From a virus, in the IMG/VR virus record IMGVR_UViG_3300046680_000412, positions 1 through 64,000 of that record: a stretch of DNA of 64,000 bases, one strand, 5' to 3'. How positions within the stretch are numbered: position 1 is the stretch's first letter; each line of letters starts with the position of its first letter. Below, piece by piece: positions 32,845 through 40,937 of this stretch. Both the position numbers and the translations under genes were made by a program. Under the pieces are notes generated by a model, which worked only from the letters and a program-made list of their open reading frames with translations, did not search any database and was not told where the DNA came from.

Positions 32845-34340
32845 CGGTACGTAACGCTGTGGCCGTCACGTTGAGAATTTCCAATCGCCTCGTTCGCGTC
32901 GACGGGGTTGACCTCAAGACCTTGCGCGCGCTCGACGCCGTGTGCTCCTACCGCGTCGCGGGCTACTGGTTTTCGCCCGCATACAAGTCGCGCCGGTGGG
33001 ACGGCAAAGAGCATCTCTTCAAGTTCACGCAAAAGCGCGGCTACCACGCGCCGTCAGGCATGACTGAAGAGATCGCGCGTCTCTTGCGCAAGCGCAAGGT
33101 CCCCTACTCGGTCGTGTTCGATACGAAGCTCCACAGTCGCTTCAAGCGATTCGAGTGGAATCCCGACGTCGTGCTGCGCGACTACCAAAACGAAGCCGTG
33201 CGCGGGCTGTTGCGAGGCGCGGTCCCCGGCCGTGGTGTGTTGAAGATGCCCATTCGCTCGGGCAAGACCAAGACAGTTGCGCGCGTGCTGCACAAGCTCG
33301 GGCGCAGCGCAGTGATCGTCGTTCCGTCGCGCTGGCTTCTGCACCAAACGATCGCCAGCTTGCGTGAGTGCATGCCTGACGCCCCGATCGGTCAAATCGG
33401 AGACGGCGTGTTCGACGTGCAGTTCTTCACCGTGGCCACGATTCAGTCGCTGTCGAACATGGCGCCGGTGCGCAAGACGCGCAAGAAAAAGGGGCGCGCT
33501 GCGCATCCGGAATACGCCAACTTGATGTCTCGCTTTGACGTGGGCGTGTTCGACGAAGCGCATCACGTGCGAGGTGACGGCGACTGGTATCGCGTGTTCA
33601 TCGATCTGGACGCGCGCTTCAAGATCGGCGTGTCGGCCACGATCTTTTTCGACAACACCAAAGAACAAGAGTCAGGGATCATCTGGTTGCGCGGCGCATG
33701 CGGGCCGATTCGCTACGAGGTGTCCGCGTCACGGCTCATCCAGGCTGGCTATTTGCTGCCGCAGACGGTCAAGATGTACCGCGTTCACGAGCCGGCCGAG
33801 CTTCGTAATGCGAAGTACAGCGCCACGCTCAAGAAGCAATGCATCACTGAGAACGCGCATCGCAACACGATGATTGCGCGCATCGTGCGCGATTACGCGC
33901 ATGCCGACAAACCCCGTAAGGTGCTCGTGATCGCGCGCGAGCTCGCGCACATCGAAGCGATCGGCACGGCATTGGAAGAGCTCGACGTCAGCTTCCGCGT
34001 GCTCACGGGCACGACGCCGCATGACCAGCGCATGGACTACGTCGACGAGTTCTGCAGCAAGCGCGGCCCGCACGTGCTCGTCGGCAACGTGCTCGGCGAA
34101 GGCGTGGACATCCCGGACGTCGAGATCGTGGTGAACGCCGAGGGAGGCCGGGACGAAAAGCAAACGTGGCAGCGCCAGCGCAACCTGACGGTCGTGGAGG
34201 GCAGCGACAAGGTGCCGATCATGATCGATTTCTACGACTGCATGTCGAGCGTGTTCGAGAAGCACAGCAAGGCCCGGCTCAAGGTCTACCGGTCGGAGTC
34301 GGAGTTCAGCGCTGAGGTCCTCGAATGCGACGCCGACTAG
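32829..34340 (+). CDS. SF2 DNA helicase (UvsW/DEAH-type)
   Basis: 503 residues from the first GTG; in-frame starts at 32859 (GTG) and 32871 (TTG) are also possible, and none has a clear ribosome binding site. Helicase motifs in order: motif I near 140 (MPIRSGKTKT), motif II near 241 (FDEAHH), motif III near 268 (GVSATIF), then a C-terminal RecA-like domain with LVIARELAHIEAIG and VLVGNVLGEGVDIP. The usual motif VI QRxGRxGR is degenerate (WQRQRNLT). T4 UvsW unwinds branched DNA and R-loops and moves replication from origin-dependent to recombination-dependent mode. It opens the replication block. Confidence 0.75.
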   Translation: MRAVRSVRNAVAVTLRISNRLVRVDGVDLKTLRALDAVCSYRVAGYWFSPAYKSRRWDGKEHLFKFTQKRGYHAPSGMTEEIARLLRKRKVPYSVVFDTKLHSRFKRFEWNPDVVLRDYQNEAVRGLLRGAVPGRGVLKMPIRSGKTKTVARVLHKLGRSAVIVVPSRWLLHQTIASLRECMPDAPIGQIGDGVFDVQFFTVATIQSLSNMAPVRKTRKKKGRAAHPEYANLMSRFDVGVFDEAHHVRGDGDWYRVFIDLDARFKIGVSATIFFDNTKEQESGIIWLRGACGPIRYEVSASRLIQAGYLLPQTVKMYRVHEPAELRNAKYSATLKKQCITENAHRNTMIARIVRDYAHADKPRKVLVIARELAHIEAIGTALEELDVSFRVLTGTTPHDQRMDYVDEFCSKRGPHVLVGNVLGEGVDIPDVEIVVNAEGGRDEKQTWQRQRNLTVVEGSDKVPIMIDFYDCMSSVFEKHSKARLKVYRSESEFSAEVLECDAD

Positions 34341-35818
34341 GCAAGCGACGCGACCGCAAGGAACGCATCAAGGCCGTCCCGACGCTCTACCCAGACGAGG
34401 GGCCGTGCGGCCTCGTCGAGGCGTACGAGCAGCTGACGCGCGGCGCATACGCCATCTGGCTTCGCATGTCGGTAGCCGAGCGCTCGGAGCTGCGCATGGG
34501 CCGCGGGCAGCTGTCCAAGCTGCTCGGCTATTCGCGCCGGCAAGGCGACGAGCTCTTTCGCGAGCTCGAACGCAAGGGCTTCATCATGTTCATCCCGCAC
34601 GGCCCGTGGCGCCGGACCATCATCGTGATCGTGCGCAAGCCGCTCTTGGAACGCGGGCACGGCTTCACACGTTTTTCCTCGCTTCTGTTCTCGCCGATTT
34701 CAGAGATGCATTTTCGAGAACTGGTATCGGGGAAATCTGTGTCGCTGGATCCTCCGAATAGCTATGGCCTTCTAGGGGTCGCCACGCACTTACCAGAATC
34801 AGTCAATCACTTACCCATTTCGTTCACTCAGTTACCGTTTCCGTCACGCACTTACCAAATGCCATTTGGGGCGCCCCACAAATCTCTGGGTTTCACGACA
34901 GCCCACGCAACAGAGATCGGTCAAAAAATGCACGCTTCAACCTCACGTGTGAAACGCCAGAAGTTTATAGCTGAAGGTCAATATTTTGACGCATTGGCTG
35001 CGTATAGAGATCAGATCAGTAATTGTAAGAGAGAAGAATTAGACAGAAGACGATTGCTACGAAGTAGCAATCGCGCAAGACGCGACGTGCGCAACGCAGC
35101 CAACCGCGCCCGGGGCATCGAGGTGCTCGATTGGAACGACTTGGACATCGTGACGTTCGACCCTCGCCGGCCCAAGCACGCGCTCATGTGCGCTGTGCTC
35201 GATCGCAAGTCCCGGGATCCCGAGCGCATGGCGCTGGTGAAACGGCTTGAGTCGGAGTTTTGCCGGCTCTACTCGCGCTACCGTCGTGCGGCGGAACGTG
35301 CATCGGGTCGACCCGTGGTTTCGTACAAAGTCACGAGCAAAGAGCGAAAGTATGCAGCCGCGGCCGGAGTCCTGTGCGTTCAGCGCGGAGTGACGCCGCG
35401 GCACCTGATGCAGTTTTGGCACGCGAACATCAAACACTTTCGGCGCGCATCGCACATGACGGTGCCGACGCTTTCGTTTCTCTCTGCGCCGGCCAACATC
35501 GACACCGTCGCGTGCGGGCTTGTGCTCGACGAGACGGCGCCCGGTGGCGCGCGCATCGGCGCCTCGACGGCCGAGGCGGATGGCAGCGACTTGCGCCCCA
35601 AGGCGGGCAACAGCTTCAGCGACACATCGAGGCTCGATCCCCGGCTGCGGTCGGGGCTGGAAAAATCTGGGTTCTCCACGACCGAGCTCAACGACCGGTA
35701 CCTTCTCACCGTGCAGAAGAACGCGCTCGGGATAGCCAACGGTCGGGACATTTTCATCGGACGGGGTCCCTTGCGCGATATGTCTCTTTGGGCAGCGCGG
35801 AACCTGTATGCGAAGTGA
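34325..35818 (+). CDS. Replication initiator-like protein carrying a putative origin
   Basis: 497 residues, ATG start 16 bases inside the end of the helicase gene. Residues about 20-110 look like a winged-helix DNA-binding domain (LSKLLGYSRRQGDELFRELERKGFI). Residues about 150-245 are encoded by unusually AT-rich, non-typical sequence with four iterons. The C-terminal half contains a basic helical region. A DNA-binding N-terminus, an origin in the middle of the gene, and a DnaC-like loader gene directly after it (11-base overlap) recapitulate the lambda O-P arrangement. Sequence similarity to lambda O itself was not evident; this is an architectural assignment. Confidence 0.6.
   Translation: MRRRLGKRRDRKERIKAVPTLYPDEGPCGLVEAYEQLTRGAYAIWLRMSVAERSELRMGRGQLSKLLGYSRRQGDELFRELERKGFIMFIPHGPWRRTIIVIVRKPLLERGHGFTRFSSLLFSPISEMHFRELVSGKSVSLDPPNSYGLLGVATHLPESVNHLPISFTQLPFPSRTYQMPFGAPHKSLGFTTAHATEIGQKMHASTSRVKRQKFIAEGQYFDALAAYRDQISNCKREELDRRRLLRSSNRARRDVRNAANRARGIEVLDWNDLDIVTFDPRRPKHALMCAVLDRKSRDPERMALVKRLESEFCRLYSRYRRAAERASGRPVVSYKVTSKERKYAAAAGVLCVQRGVTPRHLMQFWHANIKHFRRASHMTVPTLSFLSAPANIDTVACGLVLDETAPGGARIGASTAEADGSDLRPKAGNSFSDTSRLDPRLRSGLEKSGFSTTELNDRYLLTVQKNALGIANGRDIFIGRGPLRDMSLWAARNLYAK
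34776..34856 (+). repeat. Four origin-type iterons
   Basis: The core CACTTACC (CAGTTACC in the third) occurs at 34787, 34808, 34829 and 34849, with starts 21, 21 and 20 bases apart, i.e. about two helical turns. The upstream flank is shared too, with a consensus near TTTCnGTCACG before the core. All four are in the same orientation. Regular helical phasing is expected for initiator binding sites. Confidence 0.75.
35051..35073 (+). repeat. Perfect inverted repeat at the right edge of the AT-rich tract
   Basis: CGATTGCTAC and GTAGCAATCG are perfect complements separated by GAA. The element lies within the coding sequence of the initiator-like gene, so it constrains both protein and DNA, which argues that the DNA structure matters. 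Confidence 0.8.
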
Positions 35819-36494
35819 GGTCGAGTGTGATGAGTTTGCAACAGCGGTGGCCGATCAGCTGGGCGAGGATGATCCTCGCTGTCGCTATCGTTTGGCGTGC
35901 TACGAGGCTTGCATCCCGCGCACGTTCTGGGGCGTGGCGAGCTCGGACGTTTCGTACAACGAAACCGTCTTTCGCGGGGTCGTGGTGCGGTATCGGCGAC
36001 GGCTCAAGCGCGCGTTGCGCAACGGCTACTCGCTGCTTTTTGTGGGCGACAACGGCGTCGGGAAAACGATGTTCATGTCGTACCTGCTTACGCAGGCCAT
36101 CAAGCGCGGATTCACTGCGTACTACACCACGCTTACTCAGCTCGATGCGGACATCAAGCGCGGCTTTCGCGATCGCGACGCCGACCAGCGACTGCAGGCC
36201 ATGCTCGAAAGCGACTTTGTTGCGATCGACGAAGTCGGCAAAGAGCGGTTCAAGCCAGATAGCTTCACGACGTCACAGTTCGAGTCGTTTCTCAAGCGCC
36301 GCTACGACGACGGAGAGCCCGTGTTGCTCGGTTCGAACGCGGCCCACGATGATCTCTGTAAGATGTATGGGGCCACGATCGAGAGCATGATCGAGGGCCG
36401 CTACCAGGTTGTGTCCCTCGAACCGGGAGACTGCAGGCGCGACCACAAGCGACGGATGAAGCGCGCCATGCGCTTCGGAGGCAAGGGCAAATGA
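35808..36494 (+). CDS. DnaC-like helicase loader (AAA+ ATPase)
   Basis: 228 residues. A Walker A motif is at about 80-88 (GDNGVGKTMF), Walker B near 138-143 (DFVAIDEVGKE) and a sensor-like GSNA near 176. The size and the N-terminal Cys-containing region fit DnaC/IstB-type ATPases that load the replicative helicase onto DNA. The gene overlaps the initiator-like gene by 11 bases and the DnaB-like helicase is encoded 0.7 kb downstream, which supports the loader role. Transposon helper IstB is excluded by context. Confidence 0.75.
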   Translation: MRSEVECDEFATAVADQLGEDDPRCRYRLACYEACIPRTFWGVASSDVSYNETVFRGVVVRYRRRLKRALRNGYSLLFVGDNGVGKTMFMSYLLTQAIKRGFTAYYTTLTQLDADIKRGFRDRDADQRLQAMLESDFVAIDEVGKERFKPDSFTTSQFESFLKRRYDDGEPVLLGSNAAHDDLCKMYGATIESMIEGRYQVVSLEPGDCRRDHKRRMKRAMRFGGKGK

Positions 36495-36766
36495 CCATGG
36501 GCAAGAGCGATGCGCCAACAGACGAAGCCGAGATGGCAGAGGTCGCCCGGATCCAAGCCTGCATCGAGCGCGCGCCCGTGCCAGCGCCCAAGGGAAAGAA
36601 CAAGCTCTATGCGAACCAGGGCGGCTGTTGGTTTTGCTCGACCGACGAGTGCGATGCGTTCGACACGGAATGGGACACGTTCGTGCATATCGCATGTTTG
36701 CGCGAAGTGTTGGCCGCGGAGCCCGAGCATCCTGAAGCGGCTCTCATGAAATATTTGTTGGAGTGA
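36491..36766 (+). CDS. Small zinc-binding-type protein
   Basis: 91 residues; an ATG two codons later is also possible. The start overlaps the preceding stop by four bases (ATGA). The centre has CWFC near 47-50, a second Cys a few residues on, and HIAC near 66-69, a plausible C-C-H-C zinc site. There is no enzymatic domain. It ends before a 120-base gene-free element with strong secondary structure. Confidence 0.6.
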   Translation: MTMGKSDAPTDEAEMAEVARIQACIERAPVPAPKGKNKLYANQGGCWFCSTDECDAFDTEWDTFVHIACLREVLAAEPEHPEAALMKYLLE

Positions 36767-36771
36767 GCGAG

Positions 36772-36881
36772 CCGACTTGATTGGAATCTGCAGCGGTCAC
36801 GCAGGCTGTATCCCGTGCTCGCCGTAGGGGATTATGCACCGCTTGCGGAAGGCGGCCCGCTGCAGATTCGAGTCAAGTTGG
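36772..36881 (+). ncRNA. Candidate structured RNA (long imperfect stem enclosing two hairpins)
   Basis: Two 25-base arms, 36772-36796 and 36857-36881, are imperfect inverted repeats. Read as RNA they pair at 24 of 25 positions: 22 Watson-Crick pairs and 2 G-U wobbles, with one G-G mismatch. The 60-base interior holds ATCCC/GGGAT (36810-36814 and 36828-36832) and CCGCTTGCGG (36839-36848), giving a three-way-junction-like shape. Replacement of two Watson-Crick pairs by wobbles hints at selection on RNA rather than DNA. It does not fit a tRNA: the TTCGAGT segment in the right arm lacks a pairing T-stem. A U-tract is absent, so it is not an intrinsic terminator. Confidence 0.4.
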
Positions 36882-36887
36882 GAGCCA

Positions 36888-37049
36888 GTGAAAAGTCACT
36901 ATCTACAGATGGCCGTGGTTGGAACTGCGGGCTTTCTTTGTCGGCTTGTTCTTGAGCAGGCTGGCGTGTCTAGCGGACTCGTGATGTGTGCGTGCCTCGT
37001 GTTTATGCTTTTGCTGACGATTTTGTTGTACTTCTGGATTGAGCGCTGA
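36888..37049 (+). CDS. Small two-span membrane protein
   Basis: 53 residues from the GTG at 36888, chosen because GGGAG lies upstream; an in-frame ATG at 36834 lies inside the structured element and is less likely. Two hydrophobic segments (LQMAVVGTAGFLCRLVL and LVMCACLVFMLLLTILLYFWI) fill most of the protein, ending in Glu-Arg. The function is unknown; small membrane proteins near replication genes sometimes tether or exclude. Confidence is limited by its size. Confidence 0.45.
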   Translation: MKSHYLQMAVVGTAGFLCRLVLEQAGVSSGLVMCACLVFMLLLTILLYFWIER

Positions 37050-37052
37050 ACG

Positions 37053-37223
37053 ATGATCACTCTGACTCCAAAGCGTCTTTGCGAAGACTGCGGCGACGAA
37101 GCGCCGCGCAACAAGAAGCGTCGCATGTGCGAGCGCTGCGGGCTGCGCGTTTGTCCCTGGTGTTATTCTCATGTGCACGCGCTGCATGTGGAGCTGGACA
37201 AGCAGAAGGCGACGAAGCATTGA
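37053..37223 (+). CDS. 56-residue double-CxxC zinc finger protein
   Basis: ATG at 37053 to TGA at 37221-37223. The sequence has CEDC near 10-13, CERC near 26-29 and a further CPWC near 34-37, with two His after it, so one or two zinc sites are likely. It is basic between the Cys pairs. Its stop overlaps the probable TTG start of the DnaB-like gene (TTGA), so the two are probably coupled. Small zinc proteins next to helicase genes may modulate replication, but no function can be assigned. Confidence 0.65.
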   Translation: MITLTPKRLCEDCGDEAPRNKKRRMCERCGLRVCPWCYSHVHALHVELDKQKATKH

Positions 37224-38662
37224 ACTTCGACGCAGCCTACGAAGACGCGGTTTTGGCCGAGTCGCTTCGCGACGAAGCGTTTCTGAAGCGCGCGGCGCGC
37301 GTGTGCCAAGAGCACCACTTCGCAAGCAAGGAGCGGTCTTGGTTGTGGGGCGTCATCCACGACAACTGGACCAAGTACCACGAACGCACCTCGGGCAAGA
37401 TCATCGCGTCACGTGCCCGGCGAGACTTCGACAAGGCAGAGAAGCGCAAGCCCTACCTGCTTCTCGCCCGGAAGGTGTTTCGCGCGCGCGTCAAAGATCC
37501 GCGCGCTGTGCTCGAAGAGCTTGAGCGCTTTGTCAGGCACGTCGGCATTCAGCTCGCGATCGAAGAGTCTGCGACGCTCTTGGAGAAGGGCAAGATCGAT
37601 GACGCCGAGAAGGCGATCGAGAAAGCTTCGCGCGGCGTTGTTCGGCAACGCAACTACACGCACATTCGCTGGATCGAAGGCTTCAAAGAGCGGCAGGCGC
37701 AGCGCAAATACGAGCGCGATCACCCTGACGAGTTCACTACGATTCCGCTCGGCTTCCCCCGGATCGATAAGACGCTTTCGGGCGGCGGTCGCAAGGGTGA
37801 GCTCGCGCTGATCATGGGCACGACCGGACGCGGCAAATCGATCTTTCTCACCAACAGCGCACAGGCGTGCGTGGCGCGTGGCTACAACGCGATCTACTTC
37901 GGATTCGAAATGCCAGCGCGTCAGATCGCCGCGCGGCAGGACTCGCGATGGACAGGCCTGCAGTATCAGAAGTTCAAGGGCTTCGACTTCAAGCCGAGCG
38001 AGTTGCGCACGATTCGCGCGCGCTTGCGCAAGGCGCGAAAGCGTTTTCGTAACCGCCTGCACATCGTGTCGATGCCGGTGCGTTCCGCCACGATCACGGA
38101 TGTGCGCAACGCCATCGAAGACATCCGACAGGATCACGGTTTTCAGGCCGACGCGATTTTTTTGGACAGCGCCGATCATTTGCGCGCGCTCGAAACCTAC
38201 GGCGGCAACTTTCGTCTGCAGCAAGCCGAGGTCTACTGGGCCGCGAAGGAGCTCGCCGAAGAAGACGGCTACTTCGTCATGTCGTCGACTCACGCGGGCA
38301 GGGAGTGGGCGACGAAAGTCGCCACAGCCGAAGCGAGCAGCGAAGCCTACGACAAGAGCCGGATCGCGGACATGGTGATGTCACTCAACGACCCGGCCGA
38401 AATGAAGCGGAAGGGCCGCAAGACGGTACTTGCAGATGATGACGACGACGAAGACTTCGACGACGGCGGCGAAGAGCTCGGCGAGCCCGTGGTGAAAGAG
38501 GGCGCCAAGCTGATGGAACTGTATTTGGGCAAGTATCGAGACGGCGATTCGCGGTTCATGGTCAACGTGGAGTGCGACTTTGCTTGCATGACGATGAAGG
38601 AAACTCGGGAGGCCGATCATGGCGGCGACGACGATGAAGACGACGAAGACGAGCTCGACTGA
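37220..38662 (+). CDS. dnaB: Replicative DNA helicase (DnaB-like)
   Basis: 480 residues from the TTG at 37220, which overlaps the stop of the zinc-finger gene; the frame is open further upstream but that region encodes the small zinc protein in another frame. Residues about 1-90 correspond to the DnaB N-terminal helical domain. Walker A is at about 200 (GTTGRGKSIF) and Walker B near 310-318 (DAIFLDSADHL), followed by a GYFVMSSTHAGREWAT stretch. Unusual is an acidic insertion of Asp/Glu near 409-425 and an acidic C-terminus. It unwinds DNA at forks with the primase encoded 1.2 kb downstream. Confidence 0.8.
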   Translation: MNFDAAYEDAVLAESLRDEAFLKRAARVCQEHHFASKERSWLWGVIHDNWTKYHERTSGKIIASRARRDFDKAEKRKPYLLLARKVFRARVKDPRAVLEELERFVRHVGIQLAIEESATLLEKGKIDDAEKAIEKASRGVVRQRNYTHIRWIEGFKERQAQRKYERDHPDEFTTIPLGFPRIDKTLSGGGRKGELALIMGTTGRGKSIFLTNSAQACVARGYNAIYFGFEMPARQIAARQDSRWTGLQYQKFKGFDFKPSELRTIRARLRKARKRFRNRLHIVSMPVRSATITDVRNAIEDIRQDHGFQADAIFLDSADHLRALETYGGNFRLQQAEVYWAAKELAEEDGYFVMSSTHAGREWATKVATAEASSEAYDKSRIADMVMSLNDPAEMKRKGRKTVLADDDDDEDFDDGGEELGEPVVKEGAKLMELYLGKYRDGDSRFMVNVECDFACMTMKETREADHGGDDDEDDEDELD

Positions 38663-39494
38663 GACAGAGATCGTGGGCAACAGTCTGCTTCGCTGGCGCT
38701 GGGAGTGCGCGGCGAACTGGCTCGAAGTGCGCGACGCGGACTCATTGGTATTCGTGTGCGACGCGTTCGAGGCCATGCGGCTGATCCCCGACGGCGTGGT
38801 CGATTTGATCATCACCGATCCTCCGTACGCGTCGCTCGAAAAGTATCGCGATAGCAAGGCGCGCATTCGCAAGTACGAGCGAGAGAAGGCGGCGGGCCTA
38901 CTGACGGGCACGCGCATCCCGCGCTTGCGCGAGTGGTTCCCGATCATGCAGAACGACCGCTTCCCGGAGCTGTTGTCCGAGCTGTATCGTGTGCTCGCGC
39001 CGGACTCGCATTGCTACATCTTTTGCGACGACGAAACGAGCGACGTGATTCGTGCCGCTGTGATGGCCATGGCCGATGCGCGCGGAGGCAAAGATTGTTT
39101 CGTGTGGTGGAAGCGAATCGTGTGGGACAAGCTTCATCGCGGGCAAGGCTACCACTACCCGAATCAACACGAGTTCATCGTGTTTCTTGAGAAGGGCAAG
39201 CGCAATCTCAACACGCATAGCCATGCGTCGGTGCTGCCGTGCAAGCGCGTGAGTAAGACGACGCTGGGCGGGCGCGCGCCGGGGCCGACAGAGAAACCCG
39301 TGAGCGTGTGCGCGAAGCTGATCGAAAATAGTTCGAAGCCCAAAGACCTGGTGTTCGATCCGTTTTGCGGCCGCGGCGCAACGGGTGTCGCCGCGCTCTA
39401 TGCAGGCAGGCAGTTCTTGGGGCTCGACGTGCAGCGTAAAGCAGTGCGGATTTCGCGTGCGCGGCTACGTGAGGTCGAAATGGTCGTGGCGTAG
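38619..39494 (+). CDS. DNA methyltransferase (DPPY type)
   Basis: 291 residues, ATG start 44 bases inside the DnaB-like gene. The catalytic motif ITDPPYAS is near 64-72, and the SAM-binding motif DPFCGRGATGVAA near 247-260 comes after it, the beta-class order of adenine-N6 or cytosine-N4 methyltransferases. GLDVQRKAV near 276 continues the SAM fold. DPPY favours adenine. No restriction endonuclease gene is adjacent, so it is an orphan enzyme, probably protecting phage DNA from host restriction or acting as a regulator. The target sequence cannot be read from the protein. Confidence 0.75.
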   Translation: MAATTMKTTKTSSTETEIVGNSLLRWRWECAANWLEVRDADSLVFVCDAFEAMRLIPDGVVDLIITDPPYASLEKYRDSKARIRKYEREKAAGLLTGTRIPRLREWFPIMQNDRFPELLSELYRVLAPDSHCYIFCDDETSDVIRAAVMAMADARGGKDCFVWWKRIVWDKLHRGQGYHYPNQHEFIVFLEKGKRNLNTHSHASVLPCKRVSKTTLGGRAPGPTEKPVSVCAKLIENSSKPKDLVFDPFCGRGATGVAALYAGRQFLGLDVQRKAVRISRARLREVEMVVA

Positions 39495-39497
39495 CCC

Positions 39498-39722
39498 GTG
39501 AACAAGAAATTCATTCGGCCTGCTGTGAGGATCGCGGCCGCGATTGCGGCCATGGACGCGAGACGCAAAGAGCGTGGCGAGGACCCTGTCTGGCCGGAGG
39601 CCGAGATGCGCAAGCTCAAAGCGCTTGGCTCGCGACTTGTCGTGTTGGAGGGCGACACGACTGACGCGCCTGCAGGCGAGATATGGTTGCGCGTGACGAT
39701 GTTGGACGGGACAGAGATCTAA
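39498..39722 (+). CDS. Small hypothetical protein
   Basis: 74 residues, GTG start three bases after the methyltransferase stop. The N-terminus is basic and Ala-rich; the rest has alternating strands (SRLVVLEG, GEIWLRVTMLDG). No family recognised. It fits the compact pattern of the replication block, where almost no DNA is left between genes. Confidence 0.5.
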   Translation: MNKKFIRPAVRIAAAIAAMDARRKERGEDPVWPEAEMRKLKALGSRLVVLEGDTTDAPAGEIWLRVTMLDGTEI

Positions 39723-39735
39723 AGGAGCCCCGCGA

Positions 39736-39888
39736 ATGAGCACAGACGAACTGCCCGAAAAGTTTCCGCGAGAGCGGCGGCGGCGTGAGCGCACGAAGCT
39801 CGACGGCGTTGCCGCTCGAAAGCGCAAGCTGAAGTCGCGCGAGTCCGCCAAGGTTGCGCGCGCGACGCGCAAGAAACAGCGACGCTAG
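39736..39888 (+). CDS. 50-residue highly basic protein
   Basis: ATG at 39736 to TAG at 39886-39888 with a strong AAAGGAG ribosome binding site. About half of the residues are Lys or Arg, in clusters (RERRRRERTK, ARKRKLKSRE), so it should bind nucleic acid non-specifically. It has no hydrophobic core and is probably disordered. The GTG of the primase gene starts on its last stop base. Confidence 0.6.
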   Translation: MSTDELPEKFPRERRRRERTKLDGVAARKRKLKSRESAKVARATRKKQRR

Positions 39889-40937
39889 TGCGCTTCGACA
39901 TCGAAGATTACGTGAACGCGAACCTGACGAATGCCAAGTCTGTGCAAGCAGGCAACGGTCAAGAGATGACAGCCGTCTGCCCGGCGTGCGATCGCTACGG
40001 CGGGTTTTACGTCAACATCGAGACGGGCGCGTACGTGTGTTGGAAGTGCGACTTTCGCGCGCATACGGTGGTGGGGCTCGTCGCTGAGGTCGAAGACATT
40101 TCGTGGAGTGAGGCGCGCGGCTTCATCTTCACGCGCAGCGTCAAGCTGCGCCGCAAGCAAGATGTGTTTTCGCTGGCCGATCGCGTGAGGGCGATCCGGC
40201 CGCACGCGATCGTGGAAGACGAAGAGCCGGCGCCGAACGTCAACGTCGAGCTGCCCGAATACTACGTGCAGATCTATGATCCGGACCGCGCGACGCCGTG
40301 GCAGTTTCCGCGCTATCTCAAGGAGCGCGGGATCACGGCGGCCGCGGCCAAGTCGTGGGGCCTCGGGTATTGCCGAAAGGGCAAGTATGGCGACCGGTTG
40401 ATCATTCCGATCAGTTGCCCGGCTGGCGAGTCATGGACCGCGCGTGCGATGTCAGATGATGTGTTCGGTCCGAAGTATTTGAACCCGCCCGGCGCCGACC
40501 ATCGGCGTCTGCTCATCGGCTGGCACGTCTCACGGGTGACAGGCGACATCGTGCTTTGTGAGGGGCCGCTCGATGCCGTGCGCCTCTATCAGCACGACTT
40601 GCCGGCGCTGGCGCTGGGCGGGAAGGAACTCCACGACGAGCAGCTGGCGATGCTGCGGTCGCTGCCTCCCAAGGCCGCGGTGACGATCATGCTCGACCCT
40701 GAAGAAGAGGTCGCGCCGTTCAAGCTGGCCGAGCGGCTGAGCCTGCATTTCGAGCAAATCTACATCGCCAAGCTGCCGCTGCGAACCAAGGCAGGCAAGA
40801 AGCTGGACCCGGGCGAGTCGACCCGCAAGCAGGCGCACAGAGCCGTGGACGAGGCCGTCTTGTGGCGCTCGTCCCGGGGCCCGAAGCTTTCGGCCATGCT
40901 TCGACAATCACGGAAAGCCTGGGAAAAAAGATGGTGA
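39888..40937 (+). CDS. DNA primase (zinc finger plus TOPRIM)
   Basis: 349 residues, GTG start on the final base of the preceding stop. A four-Cys zinc finger (CPAC near 31-34, CWKC near 51-54) is the DNA-binding domain of DnaG-type primases. TOPRIM motifs are CEGPLDA near 224 and LDPEEE near 269. In between is an RNA polymerase basic domain. There is no C-terminal helicase, consistent with a separate DnaB-like protein. It makes RNA primers for the lagging strand. It is shorter than bacterial DnaG (about 580), which lacks here the helicase-binding C-terminal domain. Confidence 0.8.
   Translation: MRFDIEDYVNANLTNAKSVQAGNGQEMTAVCPACDRYGGFYVNIETGAYVCWKCDFRAHTVVGLVAEVEDISWSEARGFIFTRSVKLRRKQDVFSLADRVRAIRPHAIVEDEEPAPNVNVELPEYYVQIYDPDRATPWQFPRYLKERGITAAAAKSWGLGYCRKGKYGDRLIIPISCPAGESWTARAMSDDVFGPKYLNPPGADHRRLLIGWHVSRVTGDIVLCEGPLDAVRLYQHDLPALALGGKELHDEQLAMLRSLPPKAAVTIMLDPEEEVAPFKLAERLSLHFEQIYIAKLPLRTKAGKKLDPGESTRKQAHRAVDEAVLWRSSRGPKLSAMLRQSRKAWEKRW

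Larger units (their letters stand above)
34776..35073 (+). other. Candidate replication origin inside the initiator gene
   Basis: The iterons (34776-34856) are followed by an AT-rich tract; 39 of the 100 bases 34971-35070 are G or C by hand count, far below the surrounding DNA. The tract ends at a perfect 10-base inverted repeat with a three-base loop (35051-35073). Lambda ori has the same order inside gene O: four iterons, AT-rich unwinding element, inverted repeat. The gene following encodes a DnaC-type helicase loader. Unwinding and initiation here are inferred. Confidence 0.6.

Noticed and set aside
36857-36881. tRNA-like T-loop (TTCGAGT) in the structured element
   Set aside because: Only 2 of the 5 flanking positions pair (one of them G-T), and no cloverleaf can be drawn.
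39478-39497. Restriction enzyme partner for the DNA methyltransferase
   Set aside because: No endonuclease-like gene is adjacent on either side; the neighbours are the helicase, a small protein and the primase.
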